From Lineus longissimus (lineage: Eukaryota > Nemertea > Pilidiophora > Heteronemertea > Lineidae): 64,000 nucleotides of DNA. Positions 49,691-61,400 of this stretch are shown one piece after another. Numbering within the stretch: position 1 is the first letter of the stretch; each line of letters begins with the position of its first letter. The notes beneath the pieces were generated by a model. The model ran no database searches and was not told where the DNA came from. It saw nothing but the letters and a program-made list of their open reading frames with translations. A program made the translations under genes and the position numbers. Location of the stretch: NCBI RefSeq assembly GCF_910592395.1, contig NC_088310.1, positions 28,970,991 to 29,034,990 on the forward strand. Reading direction: 5' to 3'.

Positions 49691-51659
49691 CCAGGGCGTC
49701 GCTCCAACTGCTGGAAATGACACTCTCAAGGATGTGCATTGTAACTGGAGGTAAGGATCACAACGTACATGTAATATAGGTATTGACTTGAAACATGTAC
49801 AACAGTGGGGCGATTGTCGGACTCTATTTACGCTCTAAACTCGGCAGATATATAACATAACGTCTGGACAAAAGCTGATAACTTGCAAATTAAAGGGGTT
49901 ATTTAAAGACGCCTCCGTCCACCCATTTAAGAAAATGGAAATTGCGGCCAGGTTTAACAGAAGATGATAAGTTGTTAAGATGGGCTTCTTTGCCAATGAC
50001 GATGTTCATTTTGAAGACACTTCTCGCACTGTATGAAGATTTGCAATGGTTTGATACTTTTGTAGGTTGCAGAGAGTTTGCACCACCACACCCAGTCCTG
50101 GATGGAAACAGAATTTATGATCTAATCAAATGGAAGACCGCAATTGTCCTGAGATGACGAGGTTAAGTAGAAGTGAGTTGGCCTTTAGGGCGGAGTGTAA
50201 GAGCCTAAAACGGCCAGCTGACATGACCTTCCAAAGGAAAGCAAAATTTGTGCCATTCGAGCCTCCGATTGATCACCTCTACATCCACCCAGTAGATGAA
50301 CACCATACTCTTGAGTAATGTTGCAGTATGTTATAACAACAAAGATATCCAATACATTTCCAACTTAAAAAATTCTAAAGGTTAGTTATGGAGTGTCTGC
50401 AAGAAGCACTTGAATACGCCGACCAATTTCATCTGATTGGCAATGTACTTCTATTTTCAGTTGTCCACAGACGTGCACGGATAATGAAAGTATTGTACAT
50501 CCAGGGGACGGAAGAGGTATCCAGGGGCTCAGTACGCATACCAATCCTGGAACAGACTCTCTATCTAACTGTGTGAAGCTTTCGCTCGGACTGTGAATAT
50601 CTCGATAACACACGTGTTTATATGCATAGACGTTTCCATCGCGTATCGTATTCTTAAACGCAAACACAATTCTTAGTTCAGATTGAATCGCAAACGAAGG
50701 ATTCGCGAAAGCCACGGACCATCGCTAGACTATTTTATTTTCTTCGCTCAGATCGAACTGTTGAAAATGTGGATTATATTTATGTACTTCATTTGAACCA
50801 CAAACGAAGGATTTGGACAAGACGCGTACCTCTAACCCCTTCATTTGACGAGACGTGATACCAATCTCACAGGCACTGGATGACGGCATGCTTCAGGAAT
50901 CTCTTTACGACTGATGCCATGTGACGACGGGGGCACATCTTGAGGGTAATGCAAACAGATATACACTATCTCCGGAACTATAACACCAGATAACTCCACT
51001 CTGAGCCAGATCTCAAATAACGATCTGACCACCCTAGGCCTGGACCTCAAGTTCTGCTATTTGACCAGGTGTGACTGATATGCCTTTCTCGGCATTTGCT
51101 AGGGTCATGAATATTCACCATTAAGGTGGGCCTAGTGACTTCTCATTGTCTGGTGTTATAGTTCCGGATCCGAAGATACGAGTATTTCGATGATATCAGA
51201 ACATGCCTATTTGGGTGAATACCACATATCGTGTAATCTCCAGCCTTCCAGAAAGCTGGCAACACCAACAACCGAGCTTCTGATCTTGAAATGAGAATTC
51301 TAGCATTTCAAGTCTCGCTGAGACAGCTGTGAAACATTCGATAAACGTACAATTGCAACAAAGCTCACATGGACGATTTCATGAGAAAACAGCTGATTAC
51401 ACACAGAACAAATCAGTAGTTAAACGAAATGTATTATTTATGTAAAACCTCAAAATCTAGTCTAACTTTGTACCAATCGTATGAAGCATGACCAATCGTA
51501 TGAAGCATGACCAAGAACGTGCATAAGCAAAATTTTCGCCAATTTTTGTGCTAGCCATTTTCAGGCTTACTTTGCGTGAATCTCTCTGAAATGGTCTGTG
51601 GGTATTGAGCTTTTCATCTATTGCACTGTCTGTGATACATAATGTGTTTTTCTTTTCAG

Positions 51660-51965
51660 CAAGATGACACAATGGATGTGGAACCCTCGGCCCCTGAACG
51701 ATTGTCGCTATGGGAGTCATTAGCAACAGACTTCCTCTGGTGTAGTATTGTATATTCGCTACCTGTAGGCCTCTGCAGAAGGATACGTTGTATTTTATCG
51801 AAATATCTGATTGAAAGGTGGTTTCATTGCAAATCTCAATATCATCCGATGGTAAAAAGCCTACTTCCATTTTGTGGCCGTGACAAAATGTCTGAACACA
51901 TTTGGAAGGTCTTTAAAAGACTTTCCATCAGTCATCGTCAGTCACTCCTCCTAGATGATTGTTGA
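51660..51965 (+). CDS. Probable terminal exon of an unidentified plus-strand gene
   Basis: A TTTTTCTTTTCAG acceptor opens a 101-codon frame to TGA. It starts QDDTMDVEPSAPERLSLWES, continues through a hydrophobic middle (LWCSIVYSLPVGLC) and a basic, Cys/His-containing part, and ends ISHRQSLLLDDC. It enters in phase 0, compatible with the exon ending at 48965. I do not recognise it. Confidence 0.45.
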   Translation, partial: QDDTMDVEPSAPERLSLWESLATDFLWCSIVYSLPVGLCRRIRCILSKYLIERWFHCKSQYHPMVKSLLPFCGRDKMSEHIWKVFKRLSISHRQSLLLDDC

Positions 51966-53719
51966 TTAAAAACCAGAACCAGATCCAAATAAGTCAAGGT
52001 TCTGATGTACCAGGTCTAAATTTACTATCGAGCTGTTAAAATTTACTTCATTTTTCTCCAAAATCACCAAATTGATCAGATATTTCAATTTTCCCATCGA
52101 ATGAGACATGGGGTCCACGTGATTCTGGTTGGTTCGACCCCAGCCAACCAGAACATGTGTTGTCTTTGATGGAACCGTAGGCCTTATGAACTTTCTCGAT
52201 CCATTCAGTACCACGAATACCTGCGTTTATTCCAATCAGCTTCCGAGACCTGATAGTGCCGGTCTCCATTTGGGACAGATATGAAATTGGCAAACTCTAG
52301 CCTCCATTTTATACAAGTATCTTAAATTTCCTTAAACACGGTAATTATCCGGGTGCCTTTCATTCTTGGTTTCATCAATGATATGATAACAAAGGTTATC
52401 CCCAAGACCAAAACAAATGCAAAAGAATCGGGCAAATTCATTTCCAAATTTTGAGATTTCGTTGAAATATTTTGTTGATTGAAATTTTTCCAAAATATTC
52501 CAAATTGATGCTGGTTCCTGACCTTGCGGTCAAGTGGAAGAGGAGCTCAGTCTTTTCATGATAATTAGTCCAGAAAGATTCATCTTGTTTCTTTCTGTGA
52601 GTTATAAAGATAACAACTGCCCCATCAAGAAGTTTCCTGTGGTACAGAATGGGTCAAGCAAGCTGTCGCCAACGTCAATGTCTGACGTTTTATGTATTAA
52701 TTTGTTATGTTTGTATAATGATACAATATGTGAAATTTACATATGAAAGCCATAATACATATAAAGGTGAATTCAAAAAGTTACTTCTAATGTTAAACTC
52801 GTCCAAAGCAACCGCTTTTGTCATGTAAATGAGAAGACTGATCTGAACGCCTGATCTAGAGGGGCCCCTTTTGTCATGCAAATGAGATCACAGCACGGTC
52901 CTGTTGATCGCCATGACGAAATTGGTTCTTTTGTTATTTAAATAACCGACTAACCGATGTCGTGCTGTTTCGGATCAATGAGGTCAAGGTTCGTGACCTG
53001 AATACACCACAGCAGTTCACCTTGCTTGCATTTACAATGGTTGTCGCTGCATGCGACTCCATTTATGTTTTTCCTGATCAAAAACTATGTAGATATTCTA
53101 GTGGAAAATGGTTTCACAAACAAAATGAACATAAACACAAGATGTTTTCAACCGGACTGTGCAAGACGGCATCTATAACAATGTGTCCCAAAAGTGTTAC
53201 ATGTATCAATGGCTCTTTGCATTATTTTAGAAATTTTGAATTTCACACTATTTATTGAGTTGTCTTTTGTCTCTATCAAACTGGCTTTGCCGGCAAGTTC
53301 CTCATAAAGCGATCGTTCCAAATGATGGGTTGCGGGTTTCCCCTGCCTTGTACCTATATTCTAAATTGCCCTCATGCTCTTTGCACAGTTATAGAAGTGT
53401 GAGGCGCCGTCCACTCAAAAATGTAAATAGTTTTTGTTCAGAATATGCTTGCATATTATCGCTGTTTTGGAGAATGAATTGCCATGTGGTGTCATTGTAT
53501 TGATATTGTTCTGTAAAATCTTGATAAATTCTTGGAATGTACAGATTGAAATAAAAAATTCATAAACAGACTCGTATTATTTTTTACTTTTTTCAAGGGG
53601 GAAGGGTTCGGGTTCATTAACCAAACTCTGAGGGTGACCTCTCTTTAAGAGACATATGTCGCAATTTGGTTATAGTGAAGTCCTCGACACTCCTCACAGT
53701 AAAAAAAGTAGTGTCACCT
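51966..53719. other. Non-coding stretch
   Basis: I see only short open frames. A perfect inverted pair CTGGTTGG/CCAACCAG at 52124-52150 forms a small hairpin. Nothing else stands out. Confidence 0.5.
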
Positions 53720-53744
53720 CTACGCCAATCCACATCTATATCAG

Positions 53745-54379
53745 ACCGAGTACGCTTAGTGAAGGGGTATGCCACATCCAGCAAAGACTTGGTAAACTCT
53801 GGCAACATCTGCATGGAGCTATGAAGGTGAGGGCACATCGAGAAGAGATATGGTGCACTACTGTCTCATTGCATTTGCAAGAGACCTAACCCTAACCCTC
53901 AAAGGGCCCCCCTCTATCCAGCTGTGCTGGATCAGCTCCCTAATTTGATGGCGACCTATCATGTGGTCCAGTCACCAGTCAGAGGAGGATCCCCTTTTGC
54001 GAGTTGTTGCTACTTTTGGCTGTACCATCGCTACTTTTTGCTGGGTCACTGGATGTCCCAAGCCCGCTGAAACGACAAGTGATCATATCAACAGTGTTGT
54101 GGCGATACTCTACACCATCCCGTCGCAATTCCCGCAGCCCGTGATCACTGTTCACTAAAAGATTGGCGAAACAAGTCGTCACAATTCAGTTGAAGCATAT
54201 GCAATTTGAATTTCAGCAGACGTCGCGGTTTATCATAAGTTGTGTATCGGTGCTACGGAATTTATACGCTGCATGACACGGCCTTAACGTCATCACAGTA
54301 GAAAACAATCGTATTGAATTTGGCCAAATCACAGGGCTCAGCCAGGCCTCTGCTTCTGGATATGATGATGTGATGGGGG
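53745..54379. mobile_element. Dispersed repeat, copy 2
   Basis: This is the second copy of the repeat at 43050-43846, in the same orientation and without its insert. It also contains CCTAACCCTAACCCTCAAAG. Its right end runs into GGGGGTTAGGGTTAG, so telomere-like words lie both inside it and at its edge. Confidence 0.8.
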
Positions 54380-55672
54380 TTAGGGTTAGTGAAACCTTGA
54401 AACCAGTGATAAACCTTGGAATCAGTCCTAAAAATGCATAAAAACATGAAAAAATGCCATTTGAACCTAAGGTGGTTACGAATCAATATTTGGAGCTTAT
54501 TTTTACATGATCAGATCGGAATTTGACGGTAGTTTAGAAATCCGTCGCATATCCGATTCATTAATCTATATTTTAGAACAACCCAGTCATACCTCGCCTC
54601 CAGTGTACATTAGGTCTCGTTAGGGAGTTTTCCCCAAATGTACGCGATGACGACGTGCCCCCTTAACAGGACGCAACATCTATTTTAAAATGCGTTTCCA
54701 AAGTGAATGCATGAAGACAACCCATTTGTGTCGTATATCACTGGAAAAGCCCGATTCCCCTTATTCTGCAAGATGTTAAATCGGGCATTTTATTTCTTTA
54801 AATAAATCATAAGCGTCGCATTTGCTCCTAGCTCTGTTCACCATCCCAAATGACAATATTGCCAATTGGACCGGACAAACACGAAAACCCCCAAATATTA
54901 TACATTTCTTCCTGAATAATTCTTACAGTGACCATTCTCCCATGGAAGACAGTTGCTTACGCTACACAAAAATCCAAAAAAAATCGAGGGTCAACCATTG
55001 AACTTTTGAGATATGTTGAATTTTGCACAAATCAGCGAAAAACGCACCAACTGGCACTGGACGGCATTTCAACACGGGGCCGACGCACATTCCAAGTTCA
55101 GTGTACACATACGTCGGCAACAACAGTAAAATGCGTAGTTTCTTGTTAGCCGCCTATTGAGTAGCGCTCTAGGTTTCAGAAACTCCAAAAAAACATGTCT
55201 TTGCCAAAACAACTGCTGAATCAACACTGACATACTGTAAGGACCGAGAAATCAATGATTTTAGGAACTACTGTGAGGGGGCCGCGCATGAATAAAAAAA
55301 AACACTCCCTAATGAGACCTCACTGATCTCCCAAATGTAGGCATGCACGTCACGACACGCCCACCACACACAAATATTATTTGGACTAGTTAGAAATATC
55401 ACAGTTTCAACAAATTCTTTGATAGTTAGTCCACATTTGGACACTAGACCTCGCGTTTCCCCGTCCACAAAGTCAAAGGCCACTTCGAAAACCTTCAAAA
55501 AAAGCCCGTCCACTCATTGATCAAAATCACCCATCAAAATAATTTTTATTCTTTCGCTGACCCATTAAAAAGATTATAATGCATAATATACTGCAATTCC
55601 TTTTAAATATAATGAAAGACAAAGAAATGCCAGCCCACGAAACTTAGAGGGCCGCTGTCCACACTTTCGTCC
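54380..55672. other. Non-coding stretch
   Basis: Short open frames only, with no protein-like splice-bounded segment seen and no tandem repeat. Confidence 0.5.
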
Positions 55673-55987
55673 GCGATTTATTTTTTCACACCAGGTGCGG
55701 CCATTTTGTTTTCCATATATGGCAAATGCGTCATAATTTATTCATTTATTGATACGAATGAATTGACGTTTTTGGTTTTGGAAATCCCCATTGAGTTTGC
55801 GCGCCGGTCACCGCACTGAATGACCTACCTTTTGTTTTAGCGCGCGATAATTAGTTCGCTTAGCTCTCGTAAGGATCCCAATTTTTTTCTCGAAAAACGA
55901 ACATTCTACATGCAATGACGATGCTGCATAAATTATGCCATATATGGAAAACAAAATGGCCGCACCTGGTGTGAAAAAATAAATCGC
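55673..55987. mobile_element. Complete 315-bp MITE with 9-bp target duplication
   Basis: The ends are perfect inverted repeats of about 50 bases, starting GCGATTTATTTTTTCACACC. The flanks carry the same 9 bases, CTTTCGTCC, at 55664-55672 and 55988-55996. There is no coding capacity. A 9-bp duplication is typical of Mutator-like transposons, so it may be mobilised by one; the superfamily is inference. Confidence 0.85.
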
Positions 55988-56331
55988 CTTTCGTCCACAG
56001 TTTACACCTACCCCGTTAGTTCGCCATTAAACGACCTTGACCTCTTTTCGCTAACTTCTCAGTTTTCTGATTTTGTTTCTTGATAAGGGCTCTTTTGTTG
56101 CGATACTGTGCATATTTTACCAGGGACTAGACGGTAGTTAGGTACTAGGACTAGATAGGTATTTATGTTCTCGTTGTTTTGACTGAAGTGCAGTTTCGAG
56201 TTTGCATTGTGAGATTGTCTATGCGAAGAAAGTGGTGTAGGCCTAGGCCTATCACTATCAGCACATGGAAATGGTGATCAAGGCGCTGTTAAAAAGTTCA
56301 CAAATGTCTACAAAAACAGGTGTCCCTTTAG

Positions 56332-56660
56332 TCATGTTAGTCTCTTTTTGAAAATGTCCACAGACTCTGATTCCCTGATGTTCCTTAGAAATTCATTCCA
56401 GAGTCTGGGTGAACTGACACTAGTAAAGGCCTTGTCACAACCACAACGTTTGGCTACAGGCACGGCCATCAGCAATTGTTCAGCTGAACGAAGTGACCGC
56501 CCTGGTTTGTACACAGTCAGAAGATCCCTGATGTAGCTGGGAGCCTGGCCATTCAAGGCCTTGAATTGAAAGTCAGCAGCAGAACCTTGAACGGGACTGC
56601 ACAGGCAGCCAATGAAAGTAATGGGGGAGGTTTTGGATGATGGGACGATCCATGTGCTTC
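56332..56660 (-). pseudogene. Decayed non-LTR retrotransposon (LINE) C-terminal fragment
   Basis: The minus strand encodes FHWLPVQSR, then after frame changes FKVLLLTF, then KALNGQAPSYIRDLL, GRSLRSAEQLL, SPRLWNEFLRNIRES and FKKRL. This is the standard C-terminal tail of CR1/L2/Rex-type LINE reverse-transcriptase proteins. Frame breaks and the lack of the polymerase core show it is a dead 3' fragment. Confidence 0.8.
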
Positions 56661-56886
56661 CATATTGTGACAGCAACGGCTGCTGTGTCATCATCTTACG
56701 GCCCGAGGTACTGGGATCTACTTGAGAAGCGGTACCCGTTGTATGACGTCATAAGGCCGAAGCTGTAAATAATACCTCCATGGTCCAGGTAAGAATGATC
56801 TGTTATTGGTTTGTGTGACCCAGGCCTACTCGTGCAAGTTTCTCTTGACAATGCCACTGATACATTCCCCGGAGTGAAGGTCTCCA

Positions 56887-56907
56887 AGGGTTAGGGTTAG
56901 GGTTGTC
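56887..56907. repeat. Short telomere-like tract
   Basis: Just over two TTAGGG words (GGGTTAGGGTTAGGGTTG) stand exactly where the partial duplicate of the BRCT exon begins. Confidence 0.7.
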
Positions 56908-57862
56908 CTCTTCTGTACCGGCCTGAAGTGCCGTGAGCAGATGAAGGTCCAGAAGTGTGCCAGCATGCTTCATGGAAGGATAGTCACTGAATTATCACCT
57001 GTTGTTCTCTGAATTTCACTTTCAGACCCCCACCAGCTTCACCAGACCAGAGCGGGTTGTCCTCCTCTGTACCGGCCTGAAGTGCCTCGAGCAGATGAAG
57101 GTCCAGAAGTATGCCAGCATGCTTCATGGAAGGATAGTCACTGAATTCCCACCTGAAGGTATGCTGTAGACTAGCGTAAACAGTGCAAGTGATTACAGTT
57201 CATCTTCCACAAGATTGTGAAGCCATCAACCTTCAAGGTTCATTATCACCAAGCTGTCGGCTGCTCAGTCACCTTCCATCCAACAGTAGCAATTCCCATC
57301 ATCAAACGGGACTTAAAAATATCACGCTATTCCCACTACAATCTTGACTGGACGTGAGTGAGCACACCTTGTTGCGTTCAGCTTTTGGCAGATCGATGCA
57401 TTGTTAATGAATTGTGCGTAGGCATGGGTTATCACTGAATGAGCTTGAAACCAACTTCGTAAGATTCCTACATGTACACCAGGGATTTCAAGTTTGAAAT
57501 GATCTGCAGGCCTTACTGCTTGTGTCTGTAATGGTTAAAATATTTCACCCTTGATTTCATATTCTTGCAGTGAGTCATGTGAACAGTGAAGGGATGTGCG
57601 CGCGAACTCTCAAGTACCTGAACGCAGTCCTCCTGGGAAAATGGATCCTGAACTGATATTATCCCAAATGACATAACTGTTCCTTATCACGCCAAATCGG
57701 GGATCGTATCTGGCTGATTGTTGTTACTTCATCATTCACGATCTAAAGGATAAGATTAAGATGCAGCGTCACTTCCGGGTGTGTACAGCCCCGACAACTT
57801 GGTTCATGGAATGCATCACTGGGTTTGAACTGCTTGATCTACCAGAAGGTAACGCAGACTGA
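56905..57862 (+). pseudogene. Rearranged BARD1-like C-terminal BRCT remnant
   Basis: Exon 57026-57158 (TTTCACTTTCAG acceptor, GTATGC donor) encodes a first BRCT start: PERVVLLCTGL, then MLHGRIVTEFPPE. It joins in phase to 57571, giving VSHVNSEGMCARTLKYLNAV, LLGKWIL, then N and TGA. At about 57657, in another frame and after a TAA, the end of a second BRCT follows: SYLADCCYFIIHDLKDK, then CTAPTTWFMECITGFELLDL and a TGA at 57862. As I recall human BARD1, its C-terminus has TLKCMLGILNGCWIL, YIIYEDL and APSSWFIDCVMSFELL in this order, so BARD1 fits better than BRCA1. The roughly 80 residues normally between are absent. An extra partial copy of the first exon lies at 56905-56999. A retained intron means this is not a retrocopy. 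Confidence 0.75.
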
Positions 57863-58048
57863 ACTTGTGACCTGCACCATCGCAGACATCATATTGGATT
57901 GATGTTTGTGATATATAACATGTACAATAGCCATTTTCTAACAAATTATATTCTACACTCTAAAAGTATGTATTGTTTCACTCACTACCAATATCATTTT
58001 TCCTGCACGTCATTTTGTTTTTGTTTTATTTTATTCCTGTCTGTCCAG

Positions 58049-58137
58049 TCCCAGTCACAATTGACATACCCGTTGCTCTGCGTAAGCTGTGCTCAAACTC
58101 TGACCTGGTGCAGCTTAAACACGTGTTGTGTGCATAG
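58049..58137 (+). CDS. Possible terminal exon, unidentified
   Basis: A strong pyrimidine tract and CAG at 58048 open a 28-codon frame reading PVTIDIPVALRKLCSNSDLV then QLKHVLCA and TAG. It looks protein-like (amphipathic helix) and follows the BRCT remnant by less than 200 bases, but I recognise no family. Confidence 0.35.
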
Positions 58138-58412
58138 CGCTGACATGTCAAAAGCAGACCTTGCTGTACTAACAGGAAGAACATTCCAATGGCTCAATTG
58201 TTTGTTGTATTGGGTGGACGTGGACAAGTGAAGATTTTAATGCCGCCCATATAGCCAATTAAAAGATATACCCAATTTGCACTGAAATACCCTGCATAAC
58301 AAAAGAATATGATGCATCGAGTCAACTTGCGGGAGGTATAGCTCGAGTTGCTTCTAGTTCTACACCATTGTACCTGTTCAGCCTGAATATACACTTTGAA
58401 CATAGTCGTTTT

Positions 58413-61400
58413 CCTTTGAAGCAACCTGAATAGGGAGCTCCACATCAGGAACATTTCAGCCTTCAAAGACAACAACCTACTCTCTTTGAGACACCTTGAA
58501 TAGCTAGCTCCTGATCCAGTACATCTCACCCTTTGGAGAGAACAACTTACTATCTTTGAGACACCTTCAACAGCAAGCTCCTCATCCAGTACATCTCACC
58601 CTTTGAAAAGGAACAACCTACTGTCTTTTATACACCTTGAATAGCAAGCTCCTCATCCAGTACATCTTACTCTTTGGAGAGAACAACTTACTATCTTTGA
58701 GACACCTTGAATAGCCAGCTCCTGATCCAGTACATCTCACCCTTTGGAGAGAACAACTTACTATCTTTGAGACACCTTCAACAGCAAGCTCCTCATCCAG
58801 TACATTTCACCCTTTGGAGAGAACAACTTACTATCTTTGAGACACCTTGAATAGCTAGCTCCTCATCCAGTACATCTCACCCTTTGAAAAGAACAACCTA
58901 CTGTCTTTTATACACATTGAATAGGAAGCTCCACATCCAGTACATCTCACTCTTTGGAGAGAACAACTTACTATCTTTGAGACACCTTGAATAGCTAGCT
59001 CCTCATCCAGTACATCTCACCCTTTGAAAAGAACAACCTACTGTCTTTTATACACCTTGAATAGCCAGCTCCTGATCCAGTACATCTCACCCTTTGGAGA
59101 GAACAACTTACTATCTTTGAGACACCTTCAACAGCAAGCTCCTCATCCAGTACATCTCACTCTTTGGAAAAAACAACTTACTATCTTTGAGACACCTTGA
59201 ATAGCTAGCTCCTCATCCAGTACATCTCACCCTTTGAAAAGAACAACCTACTGTCTTTGAGACACCTTGAATAGCAAGCTCCTCATCCAGTACATCTCAC
59301 CCTTTGAAAAGAACAACCTACTGTCTTTTATACACCTTGAATAGCTCGCTCCTCATCCAGTACATCTCACTCTTTGGAGAGAACAACTTACTATCTTTGA
59401 GACACCTTCAATAGCTAGCTCCTCATCCAGTACATCTCACTCTTTGGAGAGAACAACTTACTATCTTTGAGACACCTTCAATAGCTAGCTCCTCATCCAG
59501 TACATCTCACCCTTTGAAAAGAACAACCTACTGTCTTTTATACACCTTAAATAGGAAGCTCCTCATCCAGCACATCTCACTCTTTGGAGAGAACAACTTA
59601 CTATCTTTGAGACACCTTCAATAGCTAGCTCCTCATCCAGTACATCTCACTCTTTGGAGAGAACAACTTACTATCTTTGAGACACCTTCAATAGCTTCTC
59701 ATCCAGTACATCTCACTCTTTGGAGAGAACAACTTACTATCTTTGAGACACCTTGAATAGCAAGCTCCTCATCCAGTGCATCTCACTCTTTGAAGGGAAC
59801 AACTTACTATCCTTTGAGACACCTTGAATAGCTAGCTCCTCATCCAGTACATCTCACCATTTGGAGAGAACAACTTACTATCTTTGAGACACCTTCAACA
59901 GCTAGCTCCTCATCCAGTACATCTCACCCTTTGGAGAGAACATCCTACTGTCTTTGATACACCTTGAATAGCTAGCTCCTCATCCAGTACATCTCACCTT
60001 TGGAGAAAACAACTTACTATCTTTGAGACACCTTCAACAGCTACCTCCTCATCCAGTACATCTCACCCTTTGGAGAGAACAACTTACTATCTTTGAGACA
60101 CCTTCAATACCTACCTCCTCATCCAGTACATCTCAACCTTTGGAGAGAACAACTTACTATCTTTGAGACACATTCAATAGCTAGCTCCTCATCCGGTACA
60201 TCTCACCCTTTGAGAGAACAACTTACTATCTTTGAGACACCTTAAATAGCTAGCTCCTCATCCAGTACATCTCACTCTTTGGAGAGAACAACTTACTATC
60301 TTTGAGACACCTTGAATAGCAAGCTGCTCATCCAGCACATCTCACTCTTTGGAGAGAACAACTTACTATCTTTGAGACACCTTGAATAGCTACCTCCTCA
60401 TCCAGTACATCTCACCCTTTGGAGAGAACAACTTACTATCTTTGAGACACCTTCAATAGCTACCTCCTCATCCAGTACATCTCACCCTTTGGATAGAACA
60501 TCCTACTGTCTTTGATACACCGTGAATAGCTAGCTCCTCATCCAGTTCATCTCACCCTTTGGAGAGAACAACTTACTATCCTTGAGACACCTTCAACAGC
60601 TAGCTCCTCATCCAGTACATCTCACCCTTTGGAGAGAACAACTTACTATCTTTGAGACACCTTGAATAGCTAGCTCCTCATCCAGTACATCTCACCCTTT
60701 GGAGAGAACAACTTACTATCTTTGAGACACCTTCAATAGCTACCTCCTCATCCAGTACATCTCACCCTTTGGATAGAACATCCTACTGTCTTTGATACAC
60801 CTTGAATAGCTAGCTCCTCATCCAGTACATCTCACCCTTTGGAAAGAACAACTTGCAGTCTTTGAGACACCTTGAATAGCTAGCTCCTCATCCAGTACAT
60901 CTCACTCTTTGGAGAGAACAACTTACTATCTTTGAGACACCTTCAATAGCTAGCTCCTCATCCAGTACATCTCACCCTTTGGAGAGAACAACTTACTATC
61001 TTTGAGACACCTTCAATAGCTAGCTCCTCATCCAGTACACCTCACCCTTTGGAGAGAATAACTTACTATCTTTGAGACACCTTCAATAGCTACCTCCTCA
61101 TCCAGTACATCTCACCCTTTGGAGAGAACATCCTACTGTCTTTGATACACCTTGAATAGCTAGCTCCTCATCCAGTACATCTCACCCTTTGGAGAGAACA
61201 ACTTACAATCTTTGAGACACCTTCAACAGCTAGCTCCTCATCCAGTACATCGCACCCTTTGGAGAGAACAACTTACTATCTTTGAGACACCTTGAATAGC
61301 TAGCTCCTCATCCAGTACATCTCACTCTTTGGAGAGAACAACTTACTATCTTTGAGACACCTTGAATAGCTCGCTCCTCATCCAGTACATCTCACCCTTT

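Noticed and set aside
52124-52150. tRNA-like T-arm (GGTTCGACCCC with a paired stem)
   Set aside because: No matching A box, anticodon arm or acceptor stem was found upstream at the right distance.
56905-57862. Assignment of the BRCT remnant to BRCA1
   Set aside because: The RTLKY...GKW segment also fits BRCA1, but the second-BRCT end (FIIHDL, then WFMECITGFELL) matches BARD1 better than the BRCA1 tail.
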